DNA from: Deferribacteraceae bacterium UBA6799
GTDB lineage: Bacteria; Chrysiogenota; Deferribacteres; Deferribacterales; Geovibrionaceae
Reading direction: 5' to 3'
Length of the DNA stretch: 64,000 nucleotides
Assembly (NCBI GenBank): GCA_002452335.1
Contig: DKFJ01000005.1
Span: 62,001 to 126,000, forward strand
Within the stretch, counting starts at the first letter, position 1. Every line of letters starts with the position of its first letter. Below, in pieces: positions 44,097-52,693 of the stretch. A program made the translations under genes and the position numbers. The notes below the pieces were generated by a model. The model saw nothing but the letters and a program-made list of their open reading frames with translations, was not told where the DNA came from and did not search any database.

Positions 44097-46616
44097 TTAA
44101 CGTTTCAGACTGAGAAGTTCCTGAAGCATTTCGTCAGAAGTGGTGATAACCCTTGAGTTGGCCTGGAAGCCTCTCTCGGTGGTGATCATGTTAACGAACT
44201 CTGTGGAGAGGTCCACGTTCGAGTTCTCCAGAACGCCTGACGCTATGTCTCCTCTGTCGCCTGTTCCCGCTGTGCCTATGGACGGTTCGCCGGAGCTGGT
44301 TGTCGCCTGGAATGTGGTGTCACCCACCTTCAGCAGACCGTTGCTGTTGTCGAAAGTGGCAAGAGCCACCTGACCCAGAACTGTCACTTCTCCGTTGGTA
44401 TAGTAACCGATGATCTCACCGGAGGTATTGAAGAGTACCTCGCTCAGAGTACCTGTGGGATATCCGTCCTGTGTGGTCTGCTCTATACCGCCCTCGCCGG
44501 ATGACAGATATATTCCGTCAAACTTGGATGAAGAACCCAGATCCACTGATATTCCGCTGATGACACCCGCTCCGTTGTTGGGGTCTACGTTCAGCGTGAG
44601 GTCTGTTATCCTCGCTCCGCTTTCACTGGAGATATAGTTGAATGATCCGTTGTTGTTGAAGTGCAGAAACACGCTGTCGCCGGATGTTTCATTAAATGAT
44701 ACGTCCACATCCGATTCGGGTGATGTCACTGACATTTTCCATGTGTTGGCATTGGAGTCAACCAGCTCGAAAGTATATGTCAGAGTGTGTTCGTTACCCT
44801 GAGCGTCATAGATGGTCTGTGATGTTGTCACCACGCCGCCGGACGCTTCCTGTGTGGTCGTATAGTCGTAGTAATCGTAGAAAGTGTTGTAAGTTCCGCT
44901 TCCTGTCACGTCGAAGGTGATGAAATCGATCCCGTTGGACTCACCCTCGTTGCTGGTTATGGACAGCTTGCCGCCGTTAGTGTCAAAGCTGGCTATATGC
45001 TCGGAGAGAGCTGATTCTGATGATGATGAATATCCCAGATAACTCGCCAGAGCCTCACGCAGATCCTGAAGAGAAGCGTACTGTGTTTCGTCCACCAGAG
45101 GAGTCAGCGGGTCATCCGCAACCTTCAGAACAGATATTGATCCTGTGGTTGTCAGAGCGTCTCCGCCTATGGAAGCATTAAATGACAGGATCGCTGAAGC
45201 GTCCAGCCCCAGAGAGTTGCCTGCGCTGGTGTAAAGTTCGTTCAGAGTATCGCTGTCCTGCGCCTCTCTCAGAAACACCTCACTGTATCCGGCGGAGCCT
45301 GCGGCTATCGTTGTGGATCCTGCCGCTACTATGTTATTTTCAAAATCTGTTCCTGTGTAAGCCTTGTCCAGAGAGAACCCGGAAAGGTTGTTTGTGGAGG
45401 CGGCGTCCACTGTGTATACGAACTGACCAAGGTCTTCATCATATATAACGCCGAACTCTGTGGATGTAATTACGTTGCCGTCTATGGCTGCCTCTATCTC
45501 TGTGGCGAGCTCATTGAGTGTCTCGAAATCCCTGCCCACATATATCTTATCCTCGAAGAAGAATTCATCACTGGTATTGCTGTCGCCGGCGTCATCATAT
45601 GTTCCTGCCAGATCACCCATAACAACTGCCAGACGGGATGAACCGCTGAATGAGTCGATGGACACGTCAGAACCGGCGATGGTTACGGCGTTTCTGGTTA
45701 CGGTCAGTGTACCGTTGCTGATGCCCACGGTGAAGTCGCCGGCTGTACCGGCGGCAGTGTCGAGCTCTGTCTCAATAGTCGCTGCCAGATCTCCCAGTGT
45801 GGAGAAATCAGCCGGATATGTATATGAATGAGCTGTACCGTTGATATAGATCATCAGTGTGGGTGATTCAGAAATAGACAGATTCACGTCTGAATCGTTA
45901 TATATTTTGCTCATGTCTGTGATATCTGTGGCGTGCGCCTTGATGGTTATACCCTCGTCTTCAGAAAGATCCATCAGAACGCCGCTGGAGCTGTAAACAT
46001 TGTATATGCTGTCGTTTGAGTCCGCATAGTGAAGGAATGTCGGGAACTCAAGAATACTGGCGTCAGCGTCTGTGCTGAGAACACCCTCCACAGCGACCTC
46101 GGATGTGGCCTTCGCCTCCACAGCCTGATAAGCGTCGCCGATAGTTATATCGTCCACAGTGGTATCGGTGTTGAGAACACCTGTCTCAGGGTCTGTCATC
46201 CATCCCTGAACATTATATCCTGCGGAAGAGACCAGGTTGCCAGCTGAGTCGAAGTTGAAATCGCCGGCTTTGGTATACAGGAATTCATTAGTGGAACTAC
46301 CGCTCAGTATGAAGAATCCATTACCCTGAACAGCGAGATCCGTATCCACGTCAGTAGTCTGCATGGTACCGGATGTGAATATATTCGATACTGAGGCAAG
46401 CATGGAACCAAGACCGATCTGGTCAGGGTTTGTGCTTCCTGTGGTACTGGTAGCCGATGTTCCCGCTGATATGGTCTGGCTGAGCATATCCTGAAAAACA
46501 GCTCTGCCCGCCTTAAATCCCACGGTGTTAACGTTCGAAATGTTGTTACCAAGAACATCCATTGCCTGTTGGTTTACACTCAGACCGCTGATGGCCGAGT
46601 AGAGTGATCTCATCAT
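44097..46616 (-). CDS. flgE: Flagellar hook protein FlgE, extra-long
   Basis: Protein of 839 residues; E. coli FlgE has about 400, and long forms are known in Campylobacterota. The N-terminus MMRSLYSAISGLSVNQQAMD, then GNNISNVNTVGFKAGRAVFQ, and the C-terminus NVDLSTEFVNMITTERGFQA, then NSRVITTSDEML, form the conserved D0/D1 core. The middle 150-600 is a Ser/Thr/Asp/Gly-rich insert, presumably surface-exposed D2/D3-like domains. GAGG lies 7 nt before ATG 46616. Last gene of the hook operon. Confidence 0.93.
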   Translation of the reverse strand: MMRSLYSAISGLSVNQQAMDVLGNNISNVNTVGFKAGRAVFQDMLSQTISAGTSATSTTGSTNPDQIGLGSMLASVSNIFTSGTMQTTDVDTDLAVQGNGFFILSGSSTNEFLYTKAGDFNFDSAGNLVSSAGYNVQGWMTDPETGVLNTDTTVDDITIGDAYQAVEAKATSEVAVEGVLSTDADASILEFPTFLHYADSNDSIYNVYSSSGVLMDLSEDEGITIKAHATDITDMSKIYNDSDVNLSISESPTLMIYINGTAHSYTYPADFSTLGDLAATIETELDTAAGTAGDFTVGISNGTLTVTRNAVTIAGSDVSIDSFSGSSRLAVVMGDLAGTYDDAGDSNTSDEFFFEDKIYVGRDFETLNELATEIEAAIDGNVITSTEFGVIYDEDLGQFVYTVDAASTNNLSGFSLDKAYTGTDFENNIVAAGSTTIAAGSAGYSEVFLREAQDSDTLNELYTSAGNSLGLDASAILSFNASIGGDALTTTGSISVLKVADDPLTPLVDETQYASLQDLREALASYLGYSSSSESALSEHIASFDTNGGKLSITSNEGESNGIDFITFDVTGSGTYNTFYDYYDYTTTQEASGGVVTTSQTIYDAQGNEHTLTYTFELVDSNANTWKMSVTSPESDVDVSFNETSGDSVFLHFNNNGSFNYISSESGARITDLTLNVDPNNGAGVISGISVDLGSSSKFDGIYLSSGEGGIEQTTQDGYPTGTLSEVLFNTSGEIIGYYTNGEVTVLGQVALATFDNSNGLLKVGDTTFQATTSSGEPSIGTAGTGDRGDIASGVLENSNVDLSTEFVNMITTERGFQANSRVITTSDEMLQELLSLKR

Positions 46617-46631
46617 AACTGCACCTCTTAA

Positions 46632-47324
46632 TTACAGAAGATTCGCGTCTCTGACGGAGATAACATCTTCAGCTGCCACCTCGAATTCTCCGTCAACTTC
46701 GTAAACAATGCCTCCGTCTTCAACGGTAACTCCCGTAACCTGACCGTTGCCGTATTCGGTAACGTCAAGCTTTTCACCGTTAGCGTCATATGCGGTAACA
46801 GTAAACTTATAAGGACCAGTATCCATAGCATTGCCGTTTGCGTCTGTTCCGTCCCAGACAATATATTGTTTTCCGGTATTACTGACTGTGGGCGAGAATG
46901 AGCTGACAAAATTGCCGTCCTCATCCTTAATAACCACAGTGCATTTCTCCGGCACACTTTCCACCTCAAACTCAAGGGCCGCGCCGCTGTCAGTAAGAGT
47001 TGTAGTATTTCCTTCATATTCCATGACCATGCCGATAACACTTGTCGCTGAGGACATCTGCATTGAGCTGGACATGCTGTCCATCGAATTCACCATCTCT
47101 TCAATGTTTTCGCTCATGGTAGTCATGGTCTCTACCTCTGTGAATGTGGCGGTCTGTTCCATCATGTCTGATGTATCAAGCGGCTCAGTGGGGTCCTGAT
47201 TCTGAAGCTGTGTGATGAACAGCGACAGAAAATCTTCCTGAGTCAAGGAGCCGTGATCGTTATCCACATCCAGCTTAGATGTGTCATATGTGCTTGTATC
47301 AACACTTGCGCTAGAGACTAACAT
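46632..47324 (-). CDS. flgD: Hook cap protein FlgD
   Basis: Protein of 230 residues. LTQEDFLSLFITQLQNQDPTEP is broken across the start (LTQEDFLSLFITQLQNQDP shown), the standard FlgD N-terminus; C-terminal YIVWDGTDANGNAMDTGPY is the FlgD Ig-like motif. It caps the growing hook. AGGAG precedes the ATG. Another overlapping frame of 137 codons in the same place is a shadow. Confidence 0.94.
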   Translation of the reverse strand: MLVSSASVDTSTYDTSKLDVDNDHGSLTQEDFLSLFITQLQNQDPTEPLDTSDMMEQTATFTEVETMTTMSENIEEMVNSMDSMSSSMQMSSATSVIGMVMEYEGNTTTLTDSGAALEFEVESVPEKCTVVIKDEDGNFVSSFSPTVSNTGKQYIVWDGTDANGNAMDTGPYKFTVTAYDANGEKLDVTEYGNGQVTGVTVEDGGIVYEVDGEFEVAAEDVISVRDANLL

Positions 47325-47341
47325 TTTTTCTCTCCTGCCTG

Positions 47342-48757
47342 TCAGGCGTATATTACGGAGTCATCGTCCTCTGCTTCCACAGATTCCTTGTCCGCTGATA
47401 TTCCCGCTACTGTTCCGTTTGATGATCCGCCGTTCTTGTTCTGTTTATTGTCCCATCCGGCGAACTGATGCTGGTCGAAATCCTTGAAAAGGAACTCGAG
47501 GTTTTCCACGGTGATCCCTTTCTCCGCCAGCTGCTGTTTAAAGCTGTCTATGTTTGCGGCGAATATGTTCTTGGCTGTGTCTGACTCAAAGGTCACTTTG
47601 CCTGTTATCTTGCCCGCGTTGTCCGTCAGCTCTATGCTGACTCTGCCCAGGTCTGCCGGATTGAGCTGAATGTTGATCTTGGTAGCGTTCTGGTTCTTCG
47701 CTATCTCCACCAGCTCGGCAAACTTCATGATATCCTGCGGTTTCTCTATTTTGATCTCCGCTGTTATCACCTTTTCGGTAAAGGGTGATCTGGCGGTAAA
47801 ATCGCTTGTCTGGGAATCTGATTTCATGCTGGTATCTGTCTTTTTCACAGCCAGCTCTATCACATTGTCTTCGGCAGTTGTCTCTGTCTCGGAGGTATTC
47901 GCTGTTTTAACCTCCACAGGCTCGGCTTCCGCCTTGACTATCTTTTCTGGAGCTGTCTGTTCGGCTTCACCTTCCGCCTCTGTGGTTTTCATCTCATCGG
48001 GTCTAGAGCTGTGGAGTTCGGCGTTCAGCTTTATCTCCTCTGTCTCGTTCTCCTCTCTGATCTGATTGATCACAGTCAGCTTCTGCTGAATTGTGGATTC
48101 TTCCACCTGATCCGGCATCACGAAGAGCGCCTCAGGGTTTTTCTGTGTATTCTGAAGCTGAACTATGCTGTCCAGTATCTTTTCAACTACTGCGGATGAC
48201 ACTGCGGGGGTCACTATCTCTGATGTGCCGTCCAGAAGAGAGGCCGCCATCTCTGTGAGAGCCGTCTCCACCTGATCCACTGTCATACCCGCTGCCTGCA
48301 TGGATGCCAGCAGCTCCTGAACAAAGGCGTCCACATCATCGGATGTCTCCATTTCGGCGAGCATCTTCTTCAGGTTTTCTTTGACCTCGTCTGAAACGTC
48401 CAGACCATCAATAACCTCTTCCGGAGTTTCCGCTGTTTCCTGCGCGTCGCCGGAAGCTATGGAGCCCAGAGTGTTTTCCGTGTCCGCCGAATCAGCGGCG
48501 TCATTTTGTGAAACTTCTGATTTTATCTGTTTTTCTATCTTGGCAGCCGTCTGTCTGGCTTCAGTTATCTGAATGTTAGAGGAAGCATCCGTCTTATCCA
48601 GATAGGATCTGAAAACATCCTCGAAAGCCGATTCAGAGTCCGCTCCGGCGGAAAATGAGGACAGCGCTGACGAAGCTGACGATGAAGAGCCCGTGCTGTT
48701 TGCGGTATCTGTTTTTACTGAGGAACTGAAAAGTTTTAATATGGAAAGATTCTCCAT
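47342..48757 (-). CDS. fliK: Flagellar hook-length control protein FliK
   Basis: Protein of 471 residues. The N-terminal 350 residues are Ser/Thr/Glu-rich and disordered-looking, as in FliK rulers. The C-terminal domain carries INIQLNPADLGRVSIEL and FAANIDSFKQQLAEKGITV, the Flg_hook (Flagellar hook-length control C-terminal) motif that switches FlhB specificity. GGAGG is 6 nt before ATG 48757. First gene of fliK-flgD-flgE. Confidence 0.93.
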   Translation of the reverse strand: MENLSILKLFSSSVKTDTANSTGSSSSASSALSSFSAGADSESAFEDVFRSYLDKTDASSNIQITEARQTAAKIEKQIKSEVSQNDAADSADTENTLGSIASGDAQETAETPEEVIDGLDVSDEVKENLKKMLAEMETSDDVDAFVQELLASMQAAGMTVDQVETALTEMAASLLDGTSEIVTPAVSSAVVEKILDSIVQLQNTQKNPEALFVMPDQVEESTIQQKLTVINQIREENETEEIKLNAELHSSRPDEMKTTEAEGEAEQTAPEKIVKAEAEPVEVKTANTSETETTAEDNVIELAVKKTDTSMKSDSQTSDFTARSPFTEKVITAEIKIEKPQDIMKFAELVEIAKNQNATKINIQLNPADLGRVSIELTDNAGKITGKVTFESDTAKNIFAANIDSFKQQLAEKGITVENLEFLFKDFDQHQFAGWDNKQNKNGGSSNGTVAGISADKESVEAEDDDSVIYA

Positions 48758-48781
48758 CGGACACCTCCGACAAAGATATTA

Positions 48782-48796
48782 GAAAATATTGTGCCA
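48782..48796 (-). promoter_or_regulatory. Candidate sigma-54 promoter for hook operon
   Basis: Minus strand: TGGCAC (48796-48791), five bases, TTTC (48785-48782), versus consensus TGGCAC-N5-TTGC: the -24 box is perfect and the -12 box has one mismatch (G to T). It is 25-39 bp upstream of fliK ATG in a 115-bp gap (48758-48872). Hook genes depend on sigma-54 in several other phyla. Confidence 0.5.
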
Positions 48797-48872
48797 GTTA
48801 TTCACAGCGGGATGTGCTTACAAATAAGATATTGATAAATATAGATTATAAAAAACAGCTAAAGTTTTCGGC

Positions 48873-50006
48873 TTATCTGCCGATGGAATTATTTTCCTGT
48901 TTCTTATGTGAAATAAAGGAATAAATTTCCCCGGCGGCATTGGCGGACGCGTCAGAATCCGGAAAATATGAAGCCACTTTTCTCAGATCATTTTTGACTG
49001 TCTCGTAATTTTCTTCTATTTTTTCGGTAAATTTTATCAGACTGTTCGCTGTGGCGTCAGACTGTATCAGCTCAGGTATCACGGTTCTGTTCAGGATGAT
49101 ATTCGGCATGCCGATGTATTTGACCCGGACGAGCAGCCTGCCCAGAGCGTATGTCACAGCCCCCGCCTTATACATCAGAATCATAGGCGTGCCTATGAGC
49201 GCCGATTCCAGCGTTGCCGTGCCGGAGCACACCCAGAGTAGGTCGGAATATTTCATTATATCGTGTGTCAGTCCTGTCGCCAGCCTGATGTTGGTTCCCT
49301 TTATCATCTCCCTTACGGAGCTTTCGTCTATGGTGTCCGCCACGCCCACAACGTAGTCGTATTCCGGCAGAGCCTTAGCCGCCTGAACCATCACCGGCAG
49401 CAGTGAGCTGACCTCTTTTCTTCTGCTTCCGGGCAGAAGACCGATCAGGCGCTTCGTACCGTCGAAACCGCCTTTTTTCAGATATTCTTCCCTGTCCTCG
49501 CATTTAAAGCTGATCTGTGATGTGAGCGGATTACCCACATAGACAGCGTTGACCCCTTCTTTTTTCAGTGTTTCAGGTTCGAAAGGATAGATACACATAA
49601 CCAGATCACAGTATTTTCTGAGCTTATGCACACGTTTATAGTTCCACACCCAAAACGTTGGTGAGATGTAATAGATCACCGGAATTCCCAGTTCCTTAAC
49701 ATATCGGGCAAACCGCAGGTTGAACCCGGGATAGTCCACCAGAACCACGGCGTCCGGTCTGTCGCTTTTCAGCTCGGCTGTCAGCCTGTCCTTCACCTTC
49801 AGCAGAAACGGAATCTTCTGAAGAGCCTCGCCCAGCCCTATAGCGTTCATATCATTGATATCATAGAATTGTTTCTGACCGAGCGACCTGAGCAGGCTTC
49901 CGCCTGTTCCGGAACACTCAACATCCGTCAGTTTTTTCAGAGCGGAGAGCATCTCTCCGGCGTGGTTGTCGCCGGATTTTTCTCCGGCTATTATCATCAG
50001 TTTCAT
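48873..50006 (-). CDS. lpxB: Lipid-A-disaccharide synthase
   Basis: GT19 enzyme of 377 residues joining UDP-diacyl-GlcN and lipid X. IIAGEKSGDNHAGEMLSAL opens the family, GLLPGSRRKEV is the P-loop-like strand and WVCSGTATLESALIGTPM the donor site. Its presence shows a lipopolysaccharide outer membrane. It follows the AMIN-like lipoprotein gene by 10 bp. Other lpx genes are not in the window. Confidence 0.95.
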   Translation of the reverse strand: MKLMIIAGEKSGDNHAGEMLSALKKLTDVECSGTGGSLLRSLGQKQFYDINDMNAIGLGEALQKIPFLLKVKDRLTAELKSDRPDAVVLVDYPGFNLRFARYVKELGIPVIYYISPTFWVWNYKRVHKLRKYCDLVMCIYPFEPETLKKEGVNAVYVGNPLTSQISFKCEDREEYLKKGGFDGTKRLIGLLPGSRRKEVSSLLPVMVQAAKALPEYDYVVGVADTIDESSVREMIKGTNIRLATGLTHDIMKYSDLLWVCSGTATLESALIGTPMILMYKAGAVTYALGRLLVRVKYIGMPNIILNRTVIPELIQSDATANSLIKFTEKIEENYETVKNDLRKVASYFPDSDASANAAGEIYSFISHKKQENNSIGR

Positions 50007-50016
50007 TCAGCCACGC

Positions 50017-51039
50017 TTAATGAAAAACGATAAAGAATTTATCGCCTTTGTAATAGTAATCGTAAGTCATCTCCGGTTCGTGCAGAAAAACCAGCCAGAC
50101 CATGTCTTCAGTAAAGCGGGTCTCAACTTTATAGACTCTGTCGTCCTCATATCTCTGCATTCCCTCGCCGAAAAGTTTCACATTCTTTATACCGAAGGCG
50201 GACAGACCTTTCATCTTCTTCTCAAACACAGGCGGGTGACCTGTGAGGTTGAAGCTGAAAGACTCGCTCCCCTTCTTTATCTCTTTTTTGAAACCGAACA
50301 GACTGCTGTATCCGCCGCATTTTTTTCCCAGCGTGATATTGAAATTATCCACGCAGAAATCAGTGGGGGATTTCAGCACTATTCTTGTTTTGCCCTCCGG
50401 AGTGGTCACAGCGGACACATTCCTGTATTTCAGGTTTCCCGCCGGAATTTTTACTCCGAAGATATCCAGATAATATTTTTTTCCTACCTTGCCGTAAGCA
50501 TAGGCGGGATAGCTGTCGAAAATCAGCTCGGAGCTCTTCTCCCTGTTGTTCACGCCTCTGTATTCGGATGCCGCCAGCAGAGGTCTGATCCACGGACCGA
50601 ACTGAGCCATAGCCGCCATCTCCATATCCGGCTCCAGCGCCCTGAAGGTCAGCCTGATCCAGTTGCCTATACGCTCCTGTTTCATTGTGTTCTTGTTAGC
50701 GAGGTATATTTCGAACTTCATTCCGTTTTCGGAATCTGTAATATCGAATTTTGAAACGGGTCTGCATATGTCCAGATTACCCATTTTATATTTATTATTT
50801 TTCAGGATCACCACAGCTTTTCTGCCGCTGACGCTGAGCTCTGCGGTATATTCAAAATCATTGGACCCTATGGCTATATCAAAACTGAGAACCTTATCGT
50901 CACGCACAGACGACACGTCCACCCTCACCTCTTCCTTCTTAACAGGCTCAGGCGTCACATCTGCCGGTTCGATTATCTTTTTAGCTCCGCAGGAGATCAG
51001 TATCAGCGCGGATATTATCAGTAGTGCTTTCTTTATCAT
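50017..51039 (-). CDS. Lipoprotein with AMIN-like beta domains
   Basis: Protein of 340 residues. Signal peptide with lipobox LISC (Cys17), then two all-beta segments; DDKVLSFDIAIGSNDFEYTA and NWIRLTFRALEP repeat the pattern of AMIN domains, known from PilQ secretins and amidases, and KTRIVLKSPTDF may begin another. No secretin domain. It overlaps pilM (ATGA), so it could connect an outer-membrane or peptidoglycan element to PilM; this is inference. Function unknown. Confidence 0.65.
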   Translation of the reverse strand: MIKKALLIISALILISCGAKKIIEPADVTPEPVKKEEVRVDVSSVRDDKVLSFDIAIGSNDFEYTAELSVSGRKAVVILKNNKYKMGNLDICRPVSKFDITDSENGMKFEIYLANKNTMKQERIGNWIRLTFRALEPDMEMAAMAQFGPWIRPLLAASEYRGVNNREKSSELIFDSYPAYAYGKVGKKYYLDIFGVKIPAGNLKYRNVSAVTTPEGKTRIVLKSPTDFCVDNFNITLGKKCGGYSSLFGFKKEIKKGSESFSFNLTGHPPVFEKKMKGLSAFGIKNVKLFGEGMQRYEDDRVYKVETRFTEDMVWLVFLHEPEMTYDYYYKGDKFFIVFH

Positions 51040-52058
51040 GCTTTTCTCATGGCCAGCCCGGCCGCCACGGCAAAAGCCGCCGGACCCAGCTGATCAGCGT
51101 ATGTTTTCATAGACGTGGGCAGCTCGATCATCTTAAAGGGGTCAAGATGCGCCACAGCCACCTTCATGGCTATCTCCATCTGGCTGACTACCCCCGGAAC
51201 ATAAGCTCCGGCTCCGCAGACGAAGAAATCCACAGGCTCTTTTCTCTTGTCCTCAATATATGTCTCCACTGCGGTCTCTATCTCCGCTCCCAGACCACTG
51301 CCAAAAGACATGGATGCCGCCTGGGCGTCCACATCGTTGCTCATGGTCTCCTGGTCACGGATGACATCCGCCGCCTTGGACATATCTATATCCATATCCT
51401 GCGCCATCTCCTCCATTAGAAATTTACACCCTTTCGGAAGAGATTTCACCATATCCACATATCCGTTGTCATAAAAAACAATGTTGGTACAGTCGTGACC
51501 GATATCCACTATGGCGTTGGGGTGTTTTTTTATCCCGTGCATAGCTATGCTCAGATTCACCAGAGCCAGCGCCTCTATGTCCACCACCACCGGCTTCAGC
51601 CCGGCGAGATGAGCCATGCTGACACAGTCCGCCACTTTCTCCTGATACGCCGCCGCCACCACAGCGTCGGCTATGCCCGCTGCGCTGTCATATCCCAGAA
51701 GCTGAGCGTCGAAGGATGCCCTGCTCCCGCTGATGCCTATATACTGCTCCGCTCCCCAGAGAAAACTTTCCTGAAAGTTTCCCTTGCCGTTCCACGGAAA
51801 TTTTATTCTTTTAACAACAACATCACGCCCACGCATACCCAGAGCGGCGTCCTTGCCGTGTCCCTTCATATCCGCCAGACATCCCTTGATAGTCTGCGCC
51901 GCCGCTTCGTGGTTCATCACCATGCCGTCCACGACAACATCCGCCGGCATTCTGACGCACCCTATGTTCTTCACAGAGAACTGACCTTTTTTCTCCTTCA
52001 GTTCCAGTATCTTAAGGTTTGACGCGCCTGCGTCCACACCCAGAAGCTGACTGCCCAT
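51036..52058 (-). CDS. pilM: Type IV pilus inner-membrane assembly protein PilM
   Basis: Actin-like ATPase of 340 residues. LLGVDAGASNLKILELKEK is the phosphate-1 loop, NAIVDIGHDCTNIVFYDNG the phosphate-2 loop, FFVCGAGAYVPGV the adenosine-binding motif of PilM (FtsA-like). In pili it recruits PilN on the cytoplasmic side. No pilN, pilO, pilP or pilQ follows; instead an AMIN-like lipoprotein and lpxB do, so it may serve a reduced or different envelope machine. Confidence 0.85.
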   Translation of the reverse strand: MGSQLLGVDAGASNLKILELKEKKGQFSVKNIGCVRMPADVVVDGMVMNHEAAAQTIKGCLADMKGHGKDAALGMRGRDVVVKRIKFPWNGKGNFQESFLWGAEQYIGISGSRASFDAQLLGYDSAAGIADAVVAAAYQEKVADCVSMAHLAGLKPVVVDIEALALVNLSIAMHGIKKHPNAIVDIGHDCTNIVFYDNGYVDMVKSLPKGCKFLMEEMAQDMDIDMSKAADVIRDQETMSNDVDAQAASMSFGSGLGAEIETAVETYIEDKRKEPVDFFVCGAGAYVPGVVSQMEIAMKVAVAHLDPFKMIELPTSMKTYADQLGPAAFAVAAGLAMRKA

Positions 52059-52061
52059 ATC

Positions 52062-52385
52062 CTACCCCATGCTCTCTATCTTAGTAAAAAAACAGCTCTT
52101 TTCCCCTGTGTGACAGGCAGGACCTGTCTGATCCACAATATAGAGCAGGGTGTCGCCGTCACAGTCCAGCCTGACCTCGGAAATTTTCTGCACATGACCG
52201 GACGTACCGCCTTTTTTCCACAGCTCGTCACGGCTTCTGGAATAATAATGAGCAAAACCTGTCTGAAATGTCAGCTTCAGCGCCTCTTCACTGACATAGG
52301 CCAGCATCAGCACCTCTTTCGTTTTCACATCCTGAACCACAGCGGGTATGAGCCCGTTCATTTTTTTCCAGTCGATCGTTATCAT
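52062..52385 (-). CDS. hisI: Phosphoribosyl-AMP cyclohydrolase
   Basis: Monofunctional HisI of 107 residues, third step of histidine synthesis. LMLAYVSEEALKLTFQTG, YYSRSRDELWKKGGTSGHVQ and EVRLDCDGDTLLYIVDQTGP then ACHTGEKSCF hold the metal-binding Cys and Asp residues. No HisE domain is fused. It overlaps the heme lipoprotein gene (ATGA) and lies far from other his genes seen. Confidence 0.95.
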   Translation of the reverse strand: MITIDWKKMNGLIPAVVQDVKTKEVLMLAYVSEEALKLTFQTGFAHYYSRSRDELWKKGGTSGHVQKISEVRLDCDGDTLLYIVDQTGPACHTGEKSCFFTKIESMG

Positions 52386-52693
52386 TTACCGTTCCCGAGT
52401 TTATTATACAGAGCGTCCTTTACCTGACGCTCCTCATCTGCCGTCATTTTCAGCCCCCTGACCTTCATGCCGTTCAGAAGGATATCCCACTCATATCTGC
52501 TCCGCGTCTTTTCATAGACTATATCCGATGTGTGGCATCCGCCGCACTTCACGTCTATGATATCTATCCTCTCAGGGGAAGAGGAACAGGCGGATATCAG
52601 AATACTAGCAAATACGGGGAAGAAGCTCGCCCTGAGGCATCTCGATAAACCTTTTGCCCCCGATGGCAGTCCTAAGCAGAACCTTCTTTTCAT
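52382..52693 (-). CDS. Small c-type heme lipoprotein
   Basis: Protein of 103 residues. A signal peptide with unusually long basic start ends in lipobox ISAC (Cys about 36); then KCGGCH is a single heme site, followed by YEWDILLNGMKVRGLKM. The first 89 bp run in another frame inside the hypE 3' end; ATG 52693 has GGGAG 9 nt upstream and no later start exists. It resembles the heme protein at 37647-37886. Probably an outer- or inner-membrane-anchored periplasmic electron carrier. Confidence 0.75.
   Translation of the reverse strand: MKRRFCLGLPSGAKGLSRCLRASFFPVFASILISACSSSPERIDIIDVKCGGCHTSDIVYEKTRSRYEWDILLNGMKVRGLKMTADEERQVKDALYNKLGNGK

Noticed and set aside
46628..47041. Minus-strand frame of 137 codons overlapping flgD
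   Set aside because: Same strand, other frame of flgD; no initiation site and FlgD motifs are clear in the main frame.
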